From NCBI GenBank assembly GCA_021806225.1, contig JAJZXW010000033.1:16005-80004 (forward strand): a DNA stretch of 64,000 bases. Reading direction: 5' to 3'. How positions within the stretch are numbered: the stretch's first letter is position 1; each line of letters starts with the position of its first letter. The notes beneath the pieces are model-generated. The model was not told the origin of the DNA. It saw nothing but the letters and a program-made list of their open reading frames with translations, and did no database searches. Of the stretch, positions 35,949 through 44,602 are shown in pieces. Position numbers and translations under genes: made by a program. This stretch comes from Nitrospirota bacterium (lineage in GTDB: Bacteria > Nitrospirota > Leptospirillia > Leptospirillales > Leptospirillaceae).

Positions 35949-36518
35949 GTGGCTAACCGTTTTCTGGAAATTGAGGATCGGGCATTTCTGACGCCCTCTG
36001 CCCCCATGGGAGGCGTGGTCCTGCCCGATTCCGGCCATGGCCTTGTGATGGGAAGGATCGTGGCGGAAGAGTCGGCCATTGAGGAGGCTGCCCGAAAGAT
36101 TGCAGGGGCCAAAAACCCGACGATCTTTCCCGGACCTCTTGTTCTCTGGAAATCGACCCCGGAGTCCGTCCGGATGGCGGAGGCGGTATTGCGTCTGTCC
36201 CAGGCGGGATCCATGAAGATCATTCCCATGGCGGACTACCGACCAAAATATCCCAAAATTGATCCTGAAGAAGAGATCAATCCAAGTCATCCCAACCTCA
36301 CCATCTGGCACAACAAGATCGATGTATGCCTTTTTGTCGGTGTTCACTGCCATTATTCCAATATTGCCCTCAAGATCATCCGGGGCGGGACCAGCTGCTA
36401 TACCATCGCCCTCTGCTCCTATGCCGGGGATGACGAAGCCCATCTGACGATCCGGGATCTGACTCCCGGGACGGTCGATCAAATCGCCGCTGCGGTGGCA
36501 AGGATGAGAAAAGGCTAG
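35949..36518 (+). CDS. CO dehydrogenase beta-subunit / ACS epsilon-like family protein (paralogue 1)
   Basis: A 189-aa protein with FPGPLVLWKSTPES, MADYRPKYPKID, HPNLTIWHNKIDVC and VGVHCHYSNIALKIIRGG. It resembles the CO-dehydrogenase beta/acetyl-CoA synthase epsilon family, whose fold binds a dinucleotide. No CO dehydrogenase catalytic genes are nearby. In Nitrospirota and Aquificota such proteins are thought to occur with five-subunit 2-oxoacid:ferredoxin oxidoreductases, so an accessory role in CO2 fixation is possible; this is inference. GTG 35949 follows GGAAGGAG. Paralogue 2 lies 430 bp downstream, with a near-identical 128-bp core. Confidence 0.75.
   Translation: MANRFLEIEDRAFLTPSAPMGGVVLPDSGHGLVMGRIVAEESAIEEAARKIAGAKNPTIFPGPLVLWKSTPESVRMAEAVLRLSQAGSMKIIPMADYRPKYPKIDPEEEINPSHPNLTIWHNKIDVCLFVGVHCHYSNIALKIIRGGTSCYTIALCSYAGDDEAHLTIRDLTPGTVDQIAAAVARMRKG
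36303..36430 (+). repeat. 128-bp near-identical segment, copy 1
   Basis: Differs from 37303-37430 at only four positions, all silent third positions, while the flanking parts of the two genes are much more divergent. The copies are exactly 1000 bp apart. Confidence 0.9.
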
Positions 36519-36570
36519 GGCTGTGTCGGGAATGTTCGTTATAGTGAGCACATGAAAAGAGGTTCGAGAG

Positions 36571-36900
36571 ATGGAAAACAGGGAAAAGGATGTCGCGGCG
36601 GTTCCTGATATTGATGCGGAGAAGATTTTTTCCGTATGGGTCGACGAGGGAGGACGCCCCCAGTTTTTCGATCAGCCGTTTTCCGACATTCCTCCTCGGT
36701 TTTTTGTGCATGTTGACGCTCAAAGAGCGCATTTGCCGAGCGATTATATCCTCGTCTCAACTCTCGAAGGCCTTTTTTTCGGCCAAGCTGGTGAGGATCC
36801 TTCCTCCGTCCTCATTGGCGATCGTACCCTGCTCATCGAATCTCCGCTTCTTATTTTGGGAGTCGTGATCGCCGGCTTCGAGTGGTTCACCCTTCCCTGA
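36571..36900 (+). CDS. Hypothetical protein between the two CO-dehydrogenase-beta-like genes
   Basis: A 109-aa acidic protein (MENREKDVAAVPDIDAEKIF) with IFSVWVDEGGRPQFFDQPFSD in the first half and a hydrophobic C-terminal part (SPLLILGVVIAGFEWF). I recognise no family. GAGG lies a few bases before ATG 36571. It is flanked on both sides by the paralogues and co-directional, so it may be co-transcribed and belong to the same complex. Confidence 0.65.
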   Translation: MENREKDVAAVPDIDAEKIFSVWVDEGGRPQFFDQPFSDIPPRFFVHVDAQRAHLPSDYILVSTLEGLFFGQAGEDPSSVLIGDRTLLIESPLLILGVVIAGFEWFTLP

Positions 36901-36948
36901 AACCAGTATTCGCTGTTCTTGCAAAGGACGGCCCAAGAAAGGATTGTC

Positions 36949-37530
36949 ATGTCTCACGGATTGCTGCCCCCCGGACCGGCCGGGCTTCTTCCTCCTTCCG
37001 CCACCGCAATGGGTCTCGAGCTTCCGGTCGAAGGGACCGGCGCCGTGGAGGGACGTATACTTCCCGAGGCCCTGGTTCTTGAGGAAACAGCCCGGAAGCT
37101 GGCCAATGCGAAAGTTCCCACATTTTTTCCAGGGCCCATGGTCCTCTGGGAGTTTTCGGAGGAGTCGCGTCGCGTGGCCGATGCCGTACTCGAGGTTGCC
37201 CAGTCTAATGGGATCCGGATCATTCCCATGCCGGACTACCGCCCAAAGTATCCAAAGATAGAACCTGAGTCGGAAATCAACCCAAACCATCCCAATCTGA
37301 CTATCTGGCACAACAAGATCGATGTATGCCTTTTTGTCGGTGTTCACTGCCACTATTCCAATATCGCCCTCAAAATCATCCGGGGCGGGACCAGCTGCTA
37401 TACCATCGCCCTCTGCTCCTACGCCGGGGACGAGGAGGCGAATCTGACGGTTCGTGACCTTTCGGCCCCCAAAATCATCGAGATTGGGCGGCTCATCCAC
37501 AAGATGAAGACGAATTCCCGGAGAGGATAG
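36949..37530 (+). CDS. CO dehydrogenase beta-subunit / ACS epsilon-like family protein (paralogue 2)
   Basis: A 193-aa paralogue of 35949-36518, with FPGPMVLWEFSEES, MPDYRPKYPKIE, HPNLTIWHNKIDVC and VGVHCHYSNIALKIIRGG. The N-terminal 45 residues differ strongly (MSHGLLPPGPAGLLPPSA), as does the C-terminus. ATG 36949 follows AAAGGA. A terminator hairpin follows at 37561. Two different N-termini on a shared core suggest attachment to two different partner complexes, for example separate pyruvate and 2-oxoglutarate ferredoxin oxidoreductases; inference. Confidence 0.75.
   Translation: MSHGLLPPGPAGLLPPSATAMGLELPVEGTGAVEGRILPEALVLEETARKLANAKVPTFFPGPMVLWEFSEESRRVADAVLEVAQSNGIRIIPMPDYRPKYPKIEPESEINPNHPNLTIWHNKIDVCLFVGVHCHYSNIALKIIRGGTSCYTIALCSYAGDEEANLTVRDLSAPKIIEIGRLIHKMKTNSRRG
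37303..37430 (+). repeat. 128-bp near-identical segment, copy 2
   Basis: Second copy of the segment at 36303-36430, encoding the IWHNKIDVC to CSYAG core of paralogue 2. Confidence 0.9.
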
Positions 37531-37560
37531 AGCCGACTCCGGACGGCTTGGCCATGAAGC

Positions 37561-37595
37561 GGGGGCCGGTCCCTTCCGGGATCGGCCCTATTTTT
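37561..37595 (+). terminator. Intrinsic terminator after paralogue 2
   Basis: GGGCCGGTCCC pairs with GGGATCGGCCC (one G-T pair) around a TTCC loop, followed by TA and five T ending at 37595. Confidence 0.7.
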
Positions 37596-37757
37596 GTGGG
37601 AGCTTCCGGCCAGGGGATCCTTCCTGTCATCAGGAGAAAACCGTTCGTTTTGAGGTATGATGGATCCGGCAGGTGAATTCCCGCGGTCTGGATGGCTTGA
37701 AGGGTCATCTTCGGACCCCGGGCAGAAGGAGGACTGGGACAGCGTCGGGAGAACGGC

Positions 37758-40700
37758 TTGGTCCATCTTTACGAAAGCCAGAGACTTGAGGTCCTGGGCG
37801 ACATGTTTGTCGAGCGCCTGGCCGGCTGGGGACGGGATGGACTTCTCGACCCTTTTTGCCCCGAAACGGTCATTCCCCAGAATCCGGTCATCGGGCGCTG
37901 GCTTTCCTATCACCTGGCCAGTCGAACGGGCATCTCCGCGGGACTCTCTTTTCCGCTGGCCGGACGGTTCATCCGGTCGCTTCTGGACAGATCGTACGGA
38001 GATCCTCTCCGTCCGACCCATTTTGAGAAGGGGAACCTCCTTCTCCGACTCTTCGAAATCCTTCCTGGTCTGATCGTTCGTCCCTCATTTCTGGAGGTGC
38101 GGGGGTTCCTGGGACGGGGGATGACCGACGAGCGCCTCTACGAGCTTTCTGCCGTTCTCGCCGACCTCTACGACCGGTCCATGATTTATCGCCCCGATCT
38201 TCTTCTCGGATGGGAAGAGGGAAAGGATCCGGAGGGGTGGCCGGCTATCCTTTGGAGAGAACTCTCCGGGCCATCGCGTCCCCTTCACCGGGCCAGGATG
38301 ATGGAGGCCTTTTTTCGGACGGGGGGCAAGGCCACCGCCCCCCATCTCCCCCGCCGGCTCTCCCTCTTCGGATTGACCGGAATGGCTCCCCGGGACCTCC
38401 TTTTTTTCCGGACCCTGGGAGAGGCGGATCTTTGCGAGGTCCATCTCTATTTTCTGAATCCCTGCGAAGAATTCTGGGGGGATATCGTTCCCTCCCGGGT
38501 AAAGGAGCGGGCGTCATCGGAAAAAGGGGCCACCATGGAGACGGGAGCCCCCCTGCTCGCCTCCTGGGGGGAGCCATTCCGGAACATCCACCAGAGTCTC
38601 GCCGATCTCCCTCTCACGGATCGCCTCTTTCCCTCCTCGCCTTCCACCCTTCTCGGCTCTCTTCAGGAGGATCTCCGGACCCTCTCGGATCGGGGAGCCC
38701 GTGTTCGGGAAGGCTCCCTGGAGAAAGAGGTGGTCCCGCTGCAAGACCGCTCCCTCGAGGTGGTCTCCTGCCCGAGTCCGGTCCGGGAAATCGAGATGCT
38801 GAAGGATCGCCTGTTCGCGCTCTTCTCGGAAATCCCCGGTCTTTCCCCCGAAGATGTGGTGGTCCTGGCTCCCGATATTGGACGGTATGCAGGAGTCATT
38901 CGATCGGTCTTTGGAGCGGAGGGAAGAGGGGATGCCGGAAAAGAGCGCGAACCGGAGATTCCCTTCGTCATCTCCGACCGGAAAGAGTTGCTCGAGGAGC
39001 CGGCGTTCGAGGCCCTTCTGCTCCTTCTGCGTCTTCCCCGGATGCGTCTGCCAGCCCCTCTGGCCTTTCGCCTCCTCTCTGTTCCCGTCCTCGCCGAAAA
39101 GTTCGGACTTGCCGGCATCCTCCCATCCAGACTCCAGGAGATTCTTCGGGAATCAGGGTTCCGCTGGGGGGTGAACGGATCGGACCGGCCCGCCCCCTAT
39201 GCCGGTCGGAAGGAACAGAGCCTTCTGGAGGGACGCGACCGTATCCTTCTTGGGTACGCCTGCGGAGAGGAGCCGCTTCCGAAGGGCTTTCATTTACCTC
39301 CACTCGCGCTCCCGGAGGATCAGGAGGGCGCGATCGCCGGAGGCATCGCCCGGTTCTCGGAGGCGCTCGACGATCTCCTCGCACGTCTTTCTGAGGCCCG
39401 CCCGGCGTCGCAGTGGCCCCCTCTGCTTCGGGACCTCATCGACGCCTTTTTCCTGCTCGATCCTACCAGAGCCGTGGATCGCGCGCTTGTCGCTCTGCCG
39501 GACCGGCTGGACCGGGATTTTTCAGAGGCCGGGTCATCCATGAGTCTTTCCTCCTCGGTCCTGTCCCGACATCTTGAGAGAATGGCCGGGACGGGCGACG
39601 GAAAGGACCGGTTCCTTGCCGGGGGGGTGACCTTTGGCCGCATGGTCCCTCTCCGCTCCATCCCCTTTCGCGTGGTCTGCCTGGTGGGAATGAACGATGC
39701 CGACTTTCCCCGGCCAAGTTGGCCCCCGAGCTTCGACTGGCTGGCATCCCATCCCGAACCGGGCGACCGGTCCGCCCGGGAAGATGACAGGACTCTTTTC
39801 CTGGAGGCTCTCCTTTCGGCCCGGGACATCCTGTGGATCAGCTATGTGGGAATCGAGATCCGGGACGGAAGTCACCGGGAGCCTTCCGTCCTGGTCCGTC
39901 AATTGATGGACCAGATTGCCGAAGGGTTTGAAGGCGAGAATGGGCCGATCCTTTCCCAGATCTCTCTCGAGTCGCCGCTCGATCCGCTTTCTCCGGACCA
40001 TTACTCCCGCGAGGCGGATCCCCGCCTCCGAAGCTATTCCCGGGCCTGGCGTAGGGCTCTGGAAACCGCCCGAAGACGGTCCTCCGGGGATCCCGTCTTT
40101 TTCGATCCCGACCTCTCCTGGGGGGCCCCGATGCCGAAAGGAGATCAGGGTGGAGCAGAAGGGGTCGCAATCTCCGATCTTCGCAAATTCATTCGGGATC
40201 CTGCACGCCATTTTCTTGTATGCCAGATGGGTTTTCCTCCTTCGGAGCGAACCTTGCGGCTCGAGGAGGCAGAACCCTTCGTCTCCGATCCGAGCCGGTC
40301 GATCAGCGCTAGGCTTCGCGGTCCGGAGAGCACCCTTCCAGCCCTCCCCTGGCCGCCACTCAGAGAGCTCTTCTCCGGGCGGGTCGACGCGGAGATTGAC
40401 GGCTACAGGGGGGCTCTGGCGGAAAGGCTGGGAATCCGTCTTCCGGAAGGCTCCGCTCCCTTTCCCCGGGAGCGTCTCGACGGGATCTTTCACGGGGCCC
40501 GGATCGCCGGAACGGTCGAGGGGCTTGCCTTCAGGCCGGATGGCGATCGTCTCCTGATCGTCGAGAGGTGGCCGTGGGCCCCATTTCCCGGTGATTTTCT
40601 GGAGGCCTACCTGGTGCATCTTTTGTGCGTCCTGTTCCTTTCCGGTTACAAGGGTTGCGCCCTGACCGGAAAGGGAGGAAAGAAGGAGGCGGAAAAGGAT

Positions 40701-41111
40701 CCGTCCAGAATTCCCCTTGCCATCTGGCGGTGGAGCGTGCCCACCCCGGCGGAAGCCGCCCGGCAATTTCTTCGCTGTCTTCGGGCCTACCGGAAGGGAA
40801 TGTACGCCCCTCTTCCATTCGACCCGGAAGCCTCCCGGGTTTTTGTCGACACATGGCGCTCGAATGTCGGGCCGGTGGGGAGCCCGGCATGGCGGATGGC
40901 ATCCGACAAGGCCCGGGAGGTTCTGCATGCGTCCCGTGTTCCCTCCTACAATGTCCGGTCGACTTTTTTCGATCCGCGGTCGCGTTCCCCCTTCTGGGCC
41001 GCTCTGGCCTTCTCCGGCCGCGACCTTCCGGGGGAACCCCCCTTCGGTCTCTGGTCCCTGCGACTTTGGGAAGCGCCTCTCGCCACTCTTTCCGAAGAGG
41101 GGACCTCCTGA
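37758..41111 (+). CDS. recC: Exodeoxyribonuclease V gamma chain (RecC)
   Basis: Chi-recognising, inactive-helicase subunit of RecBCD. The 1117-aa length matches E. coli RecC (about 1120). The N-terminus VHLYESQRLEVLGD is typical of the family. A later motif LVGMNDADFPR is also conserved in RecC. The start is TTG 37758, with GGGAG about 6 nt upstream, and gives the expected N-terminus. Its stop overlaps the recB ATG as TGATG, ensuring coupled translation of the complex. Confidence 0.93.
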   Translation: MVHLYESQRLEVLGDMFVERLAGWGRDGLLDPFCPETVIPQNPVIGRWLSYHLASRTGISAGLSFPLAGRFIRSLLDRSYGDPLRPTHFEKGNLLLRLFEILPGLIVRPSFLEVRGFLGRGMTDERLYELSAVLADLYDRSMIYRPDLLLGWEEGKDPEGWPAILWRELSGPSRPLHRARMMEAFFRTGGKATAPHLPRRLSLFGLTGMAPRDLLFFRTLGEADLCEVHLYFLNPCEEFWGDIVPSRVKERASSEKGATMETGAPLLASWGEPFRNIHQSLADLPLTDRLFPSSPSTLLGSLQEDLRTLSDRGARVREGSLEKEVVPLQDRSLEVVSCPSPVREIEMLKDRLFALFSEIPGLSPEDVVVLAPDIGRYAGVIRSVFGAEGRGDAGKEREPEIPFVISDRKELLEEPAFEALLLLLRLPRMRLPAPLAFRLLSVPVLAEKFGLAGILPSRLQEILRESGFRWGVNGSDRPAPYAGRKEQSLLEGRDRILLGYACGEEPLPKGFHLPPLALPEDQEGAIAGGIARFSEALDDLLARLSEARPASQWPPLLRDLIDAFFLLDPTRAVDRALVALPDRLDRDFSEAGSSMSLSSSVLSRHLERMAGTGDGKDRFLAGGVTFGRMVPLRSIPFRVVCLVGMNDADFPRPSWPPSFDWLASHPEPGDRSAREDDRTLFLEALLSARDILWISYVGIEIRDGSHREPSVLVRQLMDQIAEGFEGENGPILSQISLESPLDPLSPDHYSREADPRLRSYSRAWRRALETARRRSSGDPVFFDPDLSWGAPMPKGDQGGAEGVAISDLRKFIRDPARHFLVCQMGFPPSERTLRLEEAEPFVSDPSRSISARLRGPESTLPALPWPPLRELFSGRVDAEIDGYRGALAERLGIRLPEGSAPFPRERLDGIFHGARIAGTVEGLAFRPDGDRLLIVERWPWAPFPGDFLEAYLVHLLCVLFLSGYKGCALTGKGGKKEAEKDPSRIPLAIWRWSVPTPAEAARQFLRCLRAYRKGMYAPLPFDPEASRVFVDTWRSNVGPVGSPAWRMASDKAREVLHASRVPSYNVRSTFFDPRSRSPFWAALAFSGRDLPGEPPFGLWSLRLWEAPLATLSEEGTS

Positions 41112-44100
41112 TGGCCGAAAACCCGCTTTTCGAGTTGCCGCTCTCGGGGCTCCGTCTGATCGAGGCCTCCGCCGGAACCGGAAAGACGACGGCGCTGACC
41201 GTTCTTTTTCTGAGAGCCATCCTGGAGGGATTTCCGGTAGAACGGATCCTCGTGGTCACCTTTACCGAATCGGCCGCAGAAGAGGTCCGGGGCCGGATCC
41301 ACGACCTGCTTGTGGCCGCTCGCAGAAAGGCCCTGGGGGAGAATCCCAAAGGGAAGCATGCCCCCTTTCTGGAGCGGATCCGGCCAGACCACGCGACTCC
41401 TCTCGCCCGGGCCCTCTCCGACTTCGACCGGGCCACGATGACCACCATCCATGCCTTCTGCCGCCGACTGCTCCGGGAATACGCCTTCGAATTCCAGTCG
41501 CCATTCTCTCTCGAACTCGACGAAAATCCCGGAGAGGCAAAACTTCCCGCCCTGCGTGAAACATGGCGGCGACGGGTCTACCCCGAAAGGCCCGAAATCG
41601 CTCTTCTGGTCGCCTCCGTTTTTCCGGGTGGGCCGGCGGACTTTCTCTCCCTTGTTTCCGATGACGCTCTGTTCCGGGAGACGGAGTGTGCGCTCTCCGG
41701 TGGTCTCGTGGAGGAGGACGCCTTCCCGGAGTTAAGGGAGGCCTATCTCCGGGACCTCGCCCTTTGTCGGGAGATCCCGGAGGACAACATGGAGAGGCTT
41801 GCCCGGCTGTGTTCCTCGGAAATCCCGGAGCAAGACGGGAAGAAGGGTAAGAAAGGGGCCAAAGGAGGCGACTTTCGCCTCCTCCTCCGCCGTCTCCGGG
41901 AGATTCAGGGAGGAAGCCCGGGTGTCCCGCCGGGGTTCAGCCCCCTGGACGGAGCGCTTCGGGCTGGGCTGGCCCGTATTCCCCAGCCCGAAATGCGCGA
42001 CTTCGCACCCCTTCTGCGTATTCTGGAGGGGACGCAGGCTCTGGCGGAGGAGTTGCGTCGCTCCCTGAAAAAAAGCCTGCTCCGCTATCTTCGCTCCGAG
42101 GATCTCGACCTGAGGGAAGGCCGGGGGAGGGAGACCTTCGACGACATGATCCTCCGGGTCCTGGAAGGACTCCTCGCCGATGTCTCAGGGACGCTTTCCC
42201 GGAAGATCCGTGAAAGGTTCCCGGTAGCCTTCGTCGATGAATTCCAGGATACGGATCTGGCGCAGTTCCGCATCTTCGACCGGATCTACAGGCTCTCGCA
42301 TCCTTTTTCCGAAGAGGAGGCGACCGGGACCGCCCTTTTTCTGGTGGGGGATCCGAAACAGTCGATCTACAGCTTCAGGGGGGCCGACATTTCGGCCTAT
42401 CTCGAGGCCCGCATCCGGGCCCTTACGCTCCCGGGAGGCTCGCTCCTCGGGCTTTCCGTGAACTACCGGTCCGATCGCCGTCACGTGGAGGCTCTCAACA
42501 GGCTCTTCGGCCTTGTTCCGGACCCCTTCCTGAGCGGGGACGCGATCGCATACGAACCCGTCCATCCAAGCAGGGACGAACGCTCTGTTTTCCGGGACCC
42601 TCTGGCCGAAAGCGCGGAGATTCCCGTCCCCCTTCTGATGGCAGGAGGGGTGGAAGGCGACCGCCTCGAGGATTACGCCCGGCGCTCCGCCCGCGAAATT
42701 TCGCGGCTCCTGTCGGGGGGGCCCACCATTTCAGGGCGACCGATTCGCGCGGAGGAGATTGCCCTCCTCGTCATGAAGCATTCCCACGGCAAAATTCTCC
42801 AGGACGCCCTCGACGAGAAAGGGATCCCCTCTGTCTCCTACGGATCCGGAAGCGTTCTGGAAACGGAGGAGGCCTTCGATCTCGAGATGCTTCTTCTGGC
42901 GCTCGCCTCTCCGGAGAACCGCCGTCAGGCCCGTATGGTTCTCGCCTCCCGTTTTTTCGGAATGACGGCGGCCGAGCTTCGGGTCCTCGAAGAGGCCCCG
43001 GACCTCTGGAACCGCCGCGTCGACCCGTTTTTCGAAGCCGCACGCCGATGGGAGAGCCGGGGGGCGATGGGAACCCTCAGAACCTTCTTTCTCGATCACG
43101 GAATCTTTTCGAGACTGCTCTCCCAGCCGGGAGGGAAACGGCGCGTCACCCATCTTCTCCACCTTTTCGAGATTCTGGAGGCGCAGGGCCGGGACCGCCC
43201 CCCGCTCCTTCTTCTTGTGGACCGATACCTTTCGGCGCGCCGGGAGGCTCCCGGTAAAAAGGAGGACGGAAATGCCCCGCGCCTCGAGACCTGCGATGGC
43301 CGTGTCCGGATCCTGACACTCCACAAGGCCAAGGGACTGGAGTTTCCGGTGGTGATTCTCCCTTTCGGCCTTCCGGGCCGCCAGGGACTGGATGAGGGAG
43401 AGGAGGCTTCGGGAGAGCTGGCGGAAGAAATGCGCCTGCTTTACGTTGCCCTGACGAGGGCCGTTCATCGGACTGTCCTGATGGTTCCCGCCCGGACCTC
43501 CCGTCAGTCGGCAGTGGGCCACCTTTTCGGTCTGGGGCCGGGTCTCCGCAAAGGGAAGTCGGCCTTCCAGGGCGTCGTCCTTCAGATCGACCGCCTTGTC
43601 CGGGAGAATCCCGACCTCTTTGCCCTTCTCCCGGATGGCCCCGCCCCGCTGACTCCGGTCCGGCAACCTTCGGAGAGAGAGTCAGTGCTCGCGGCCCCCC
43701 CGCAATTTCCCTCCATTGCACCGGCGAAAAGGACGGAGAGTTTTTCCTCTCTGGTACGATCCTCCCTGGGGATTTTCGAGGAAAAGGAGGGAGAGCCTCG
43801 GGCTTCCGACGAGGGACGCTCGGAGCCGGAAGGGGAGGGGGAGGGGGCGGGGGAGGCGCCCCTTCCCGCCGGACCGCTCTTCGGCTCCTATTTTCACCGG
43901 ATCATGGAACGGCTTGCCAGGGACGAAGCCTCTTTTGACGGACCCCCGGGAGAGATTCCCGAAGGGCTTCTCGAGAGGGCTCTCGACGATCTCGACCTTG
44001 CGAAGGACCCCTCCTGCCAGCGCTGGCCCTCGGCGGTCCGCCCGCTGGTCGAGCGGACCCTTTCGGCCGCTCTGGGGGAAAGGGCGGAAGGGGCTTTGAC

Positions 44101-44602
44101 GGAAGAAGGGGACTTCATGACACTGGGGAGGATCCTGCGGGGGGAGCGTACGGTTGAGCAAGAATTTCTTCTTCCGGTTCGGGGCCTTGTGGCCGAACGA
44201 CTTCAGGCGTGTCTTATGCCCGATGGCCCGAAACTCTTCTTCGAACCCTTATCGGGATCACTGAAGGGATTCATCGATCTTGTCTTCCGGTATCGCGGCC
44301 GCTACTACCTCCTGGACTACAAGACCAACCTCCTTTCGGGAGTCTCTCCCTATGCCGGTGCGAGCCTGGCTCGTACGATGGCTGATCACCGTTACGATTT
44401 CCAGGGCTATCTCTACATTCTGGCCCTCCATCGGCTCCTTTCATTTTGCCATCCGGGATACGACTACGAGCGGGACTTCGGAGGGGCGCTGTTCCTTTTC
44501 GTCCGGGGTGTTGGATTTACCGGCGAGGGGATTCATCGGCTTCGCCCCACGATCTCCGAGCTCGCCTCCTTCGATCGTCTTCTGTCGGGAGACAGACCAT
44601 GA
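41111..44602 (+). CDS. recB: Exodeoxyribonuclease V beta chain (RecB helicase-nuclease)
   Basis: 3'-5' helicase and the only nuclease of RecBCD. The 1163-aa protein has Walker A EASAGTGKTT (Lys25), the helicase motifs VDEFQDTDLAQF, GDPKQSIYSFRGAD and ILTLHKAKGLEFPVV, and at the C-terminus the nuclease motif GFIDLVFRY...YLLDYKTN (DYKT about 1069-1072). A charged, Glu/Gly-rich linker (about residues 890-920) separates helicase and nuclease. The gene starts on the recC stop and ends overlapping recD as ATGA. Confidence 0.95.
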   Translation: MAENPLFELPLSGLRLIEASAGTGKTTALTVLFLRAILEGFPVERILVVTFTESAAEEVRGRIHDLLVAARRKALGENPKGKHAPFLERIRPDHATPLARALSDFDRATMTTIHAFCRRLLREYAFEFQSPFSLELDENPGEAKLPALRETWRRRVYPERPEIALLVASVFPGGPADFLSLVSDDALFRETECALSGGLVEEDAFPELREAYLRDLALCREIPEDNMERLARLCSSEIPEQDGKKGKKGAKGGDFRLLLRRLREIQGGSPGVPPGFSPLDGALRAGLARIPQPEMRDFAPLLRILEGTQALAEELRRSLKKSLLRYLRSEDLDLREGRGRETFDDMILRVLEGLLADVSGTLSRKIRERFPVAFVDEFQDTDLAQFRIFDRIYRLSHPFSEEEATGTALFLVGDPKQSIYSFRGADISAYLEARIRALTLPGGSLLGLSVNYRSDRRHVEALNRLFGLVPDPFLSGDAIAYEPVHPSRDERSVFRDPLAESAEIPVPLLMAGGVEGDRLEDYARRSAREISRLLSGGPTISGRPIRAEEIALLVMKHSHGKILQDALDEKGIPSVSYGSGSVLETEEAFDLEMLLLALASPENRRQARMVLASRFFGMTAAELRVLEEAPDLWNRRVDPFFEAARRWESRGAMGTLRTFFLDHGIFSRLLSQPGGKRRVTHLLHLFEILEAQGRDRPPLLLLVDRYLSARREAPGKKEDGNAPRLETCDGRVRILTLHKAKGLEFPVVILPFGLPGRQGLDEGEEASGELAEEMRLLYVALTRAVHRTVLMVPARTSRQSAVGHLFGLGPGLRKGKSAFQGVVLQIDRLVRENPDLFALLPDGPAPLTPVRQPSERESVLAAPPQFPSIAPAKRTESFSSLVRSSLGIFEEKEGEPRASDEGRSEPEGEGEGAGEAPLPAGPLFGSYFHRIMERLARDEASFDGPPGEIPEGLLERALDDLDLAKDPSCQRWPSAVRPLVERTLSAALGERAEGALTEEGDFMTLGRILRGERTVEQEFLLPVRGLVAERLQACLMPDGPKLFFEPLSGSLKGFIDLVFRYRGRYYLLDYKTNLLSGVSPYAGASLARTMADHRYDFQGYLYILALHRLLSFCHPGYDYERDFGGALFLFVRGVGFTGEGIHRLRPTISELASFDRLLSGDRP

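Noticed and set aside
39534..40928. 464-codon minus-strand frame within recC
   Set aside because: recC is full-length and in frame throughout; the antisense translation has no recognisable domain.
40625..41110. N-terminal extension of RecB upstream of 41111
   Set aside because: This frame is open only because recC is read in another frame there. ATG 41111 overlaps the recC stop and gives the normal RecB N-terminus.
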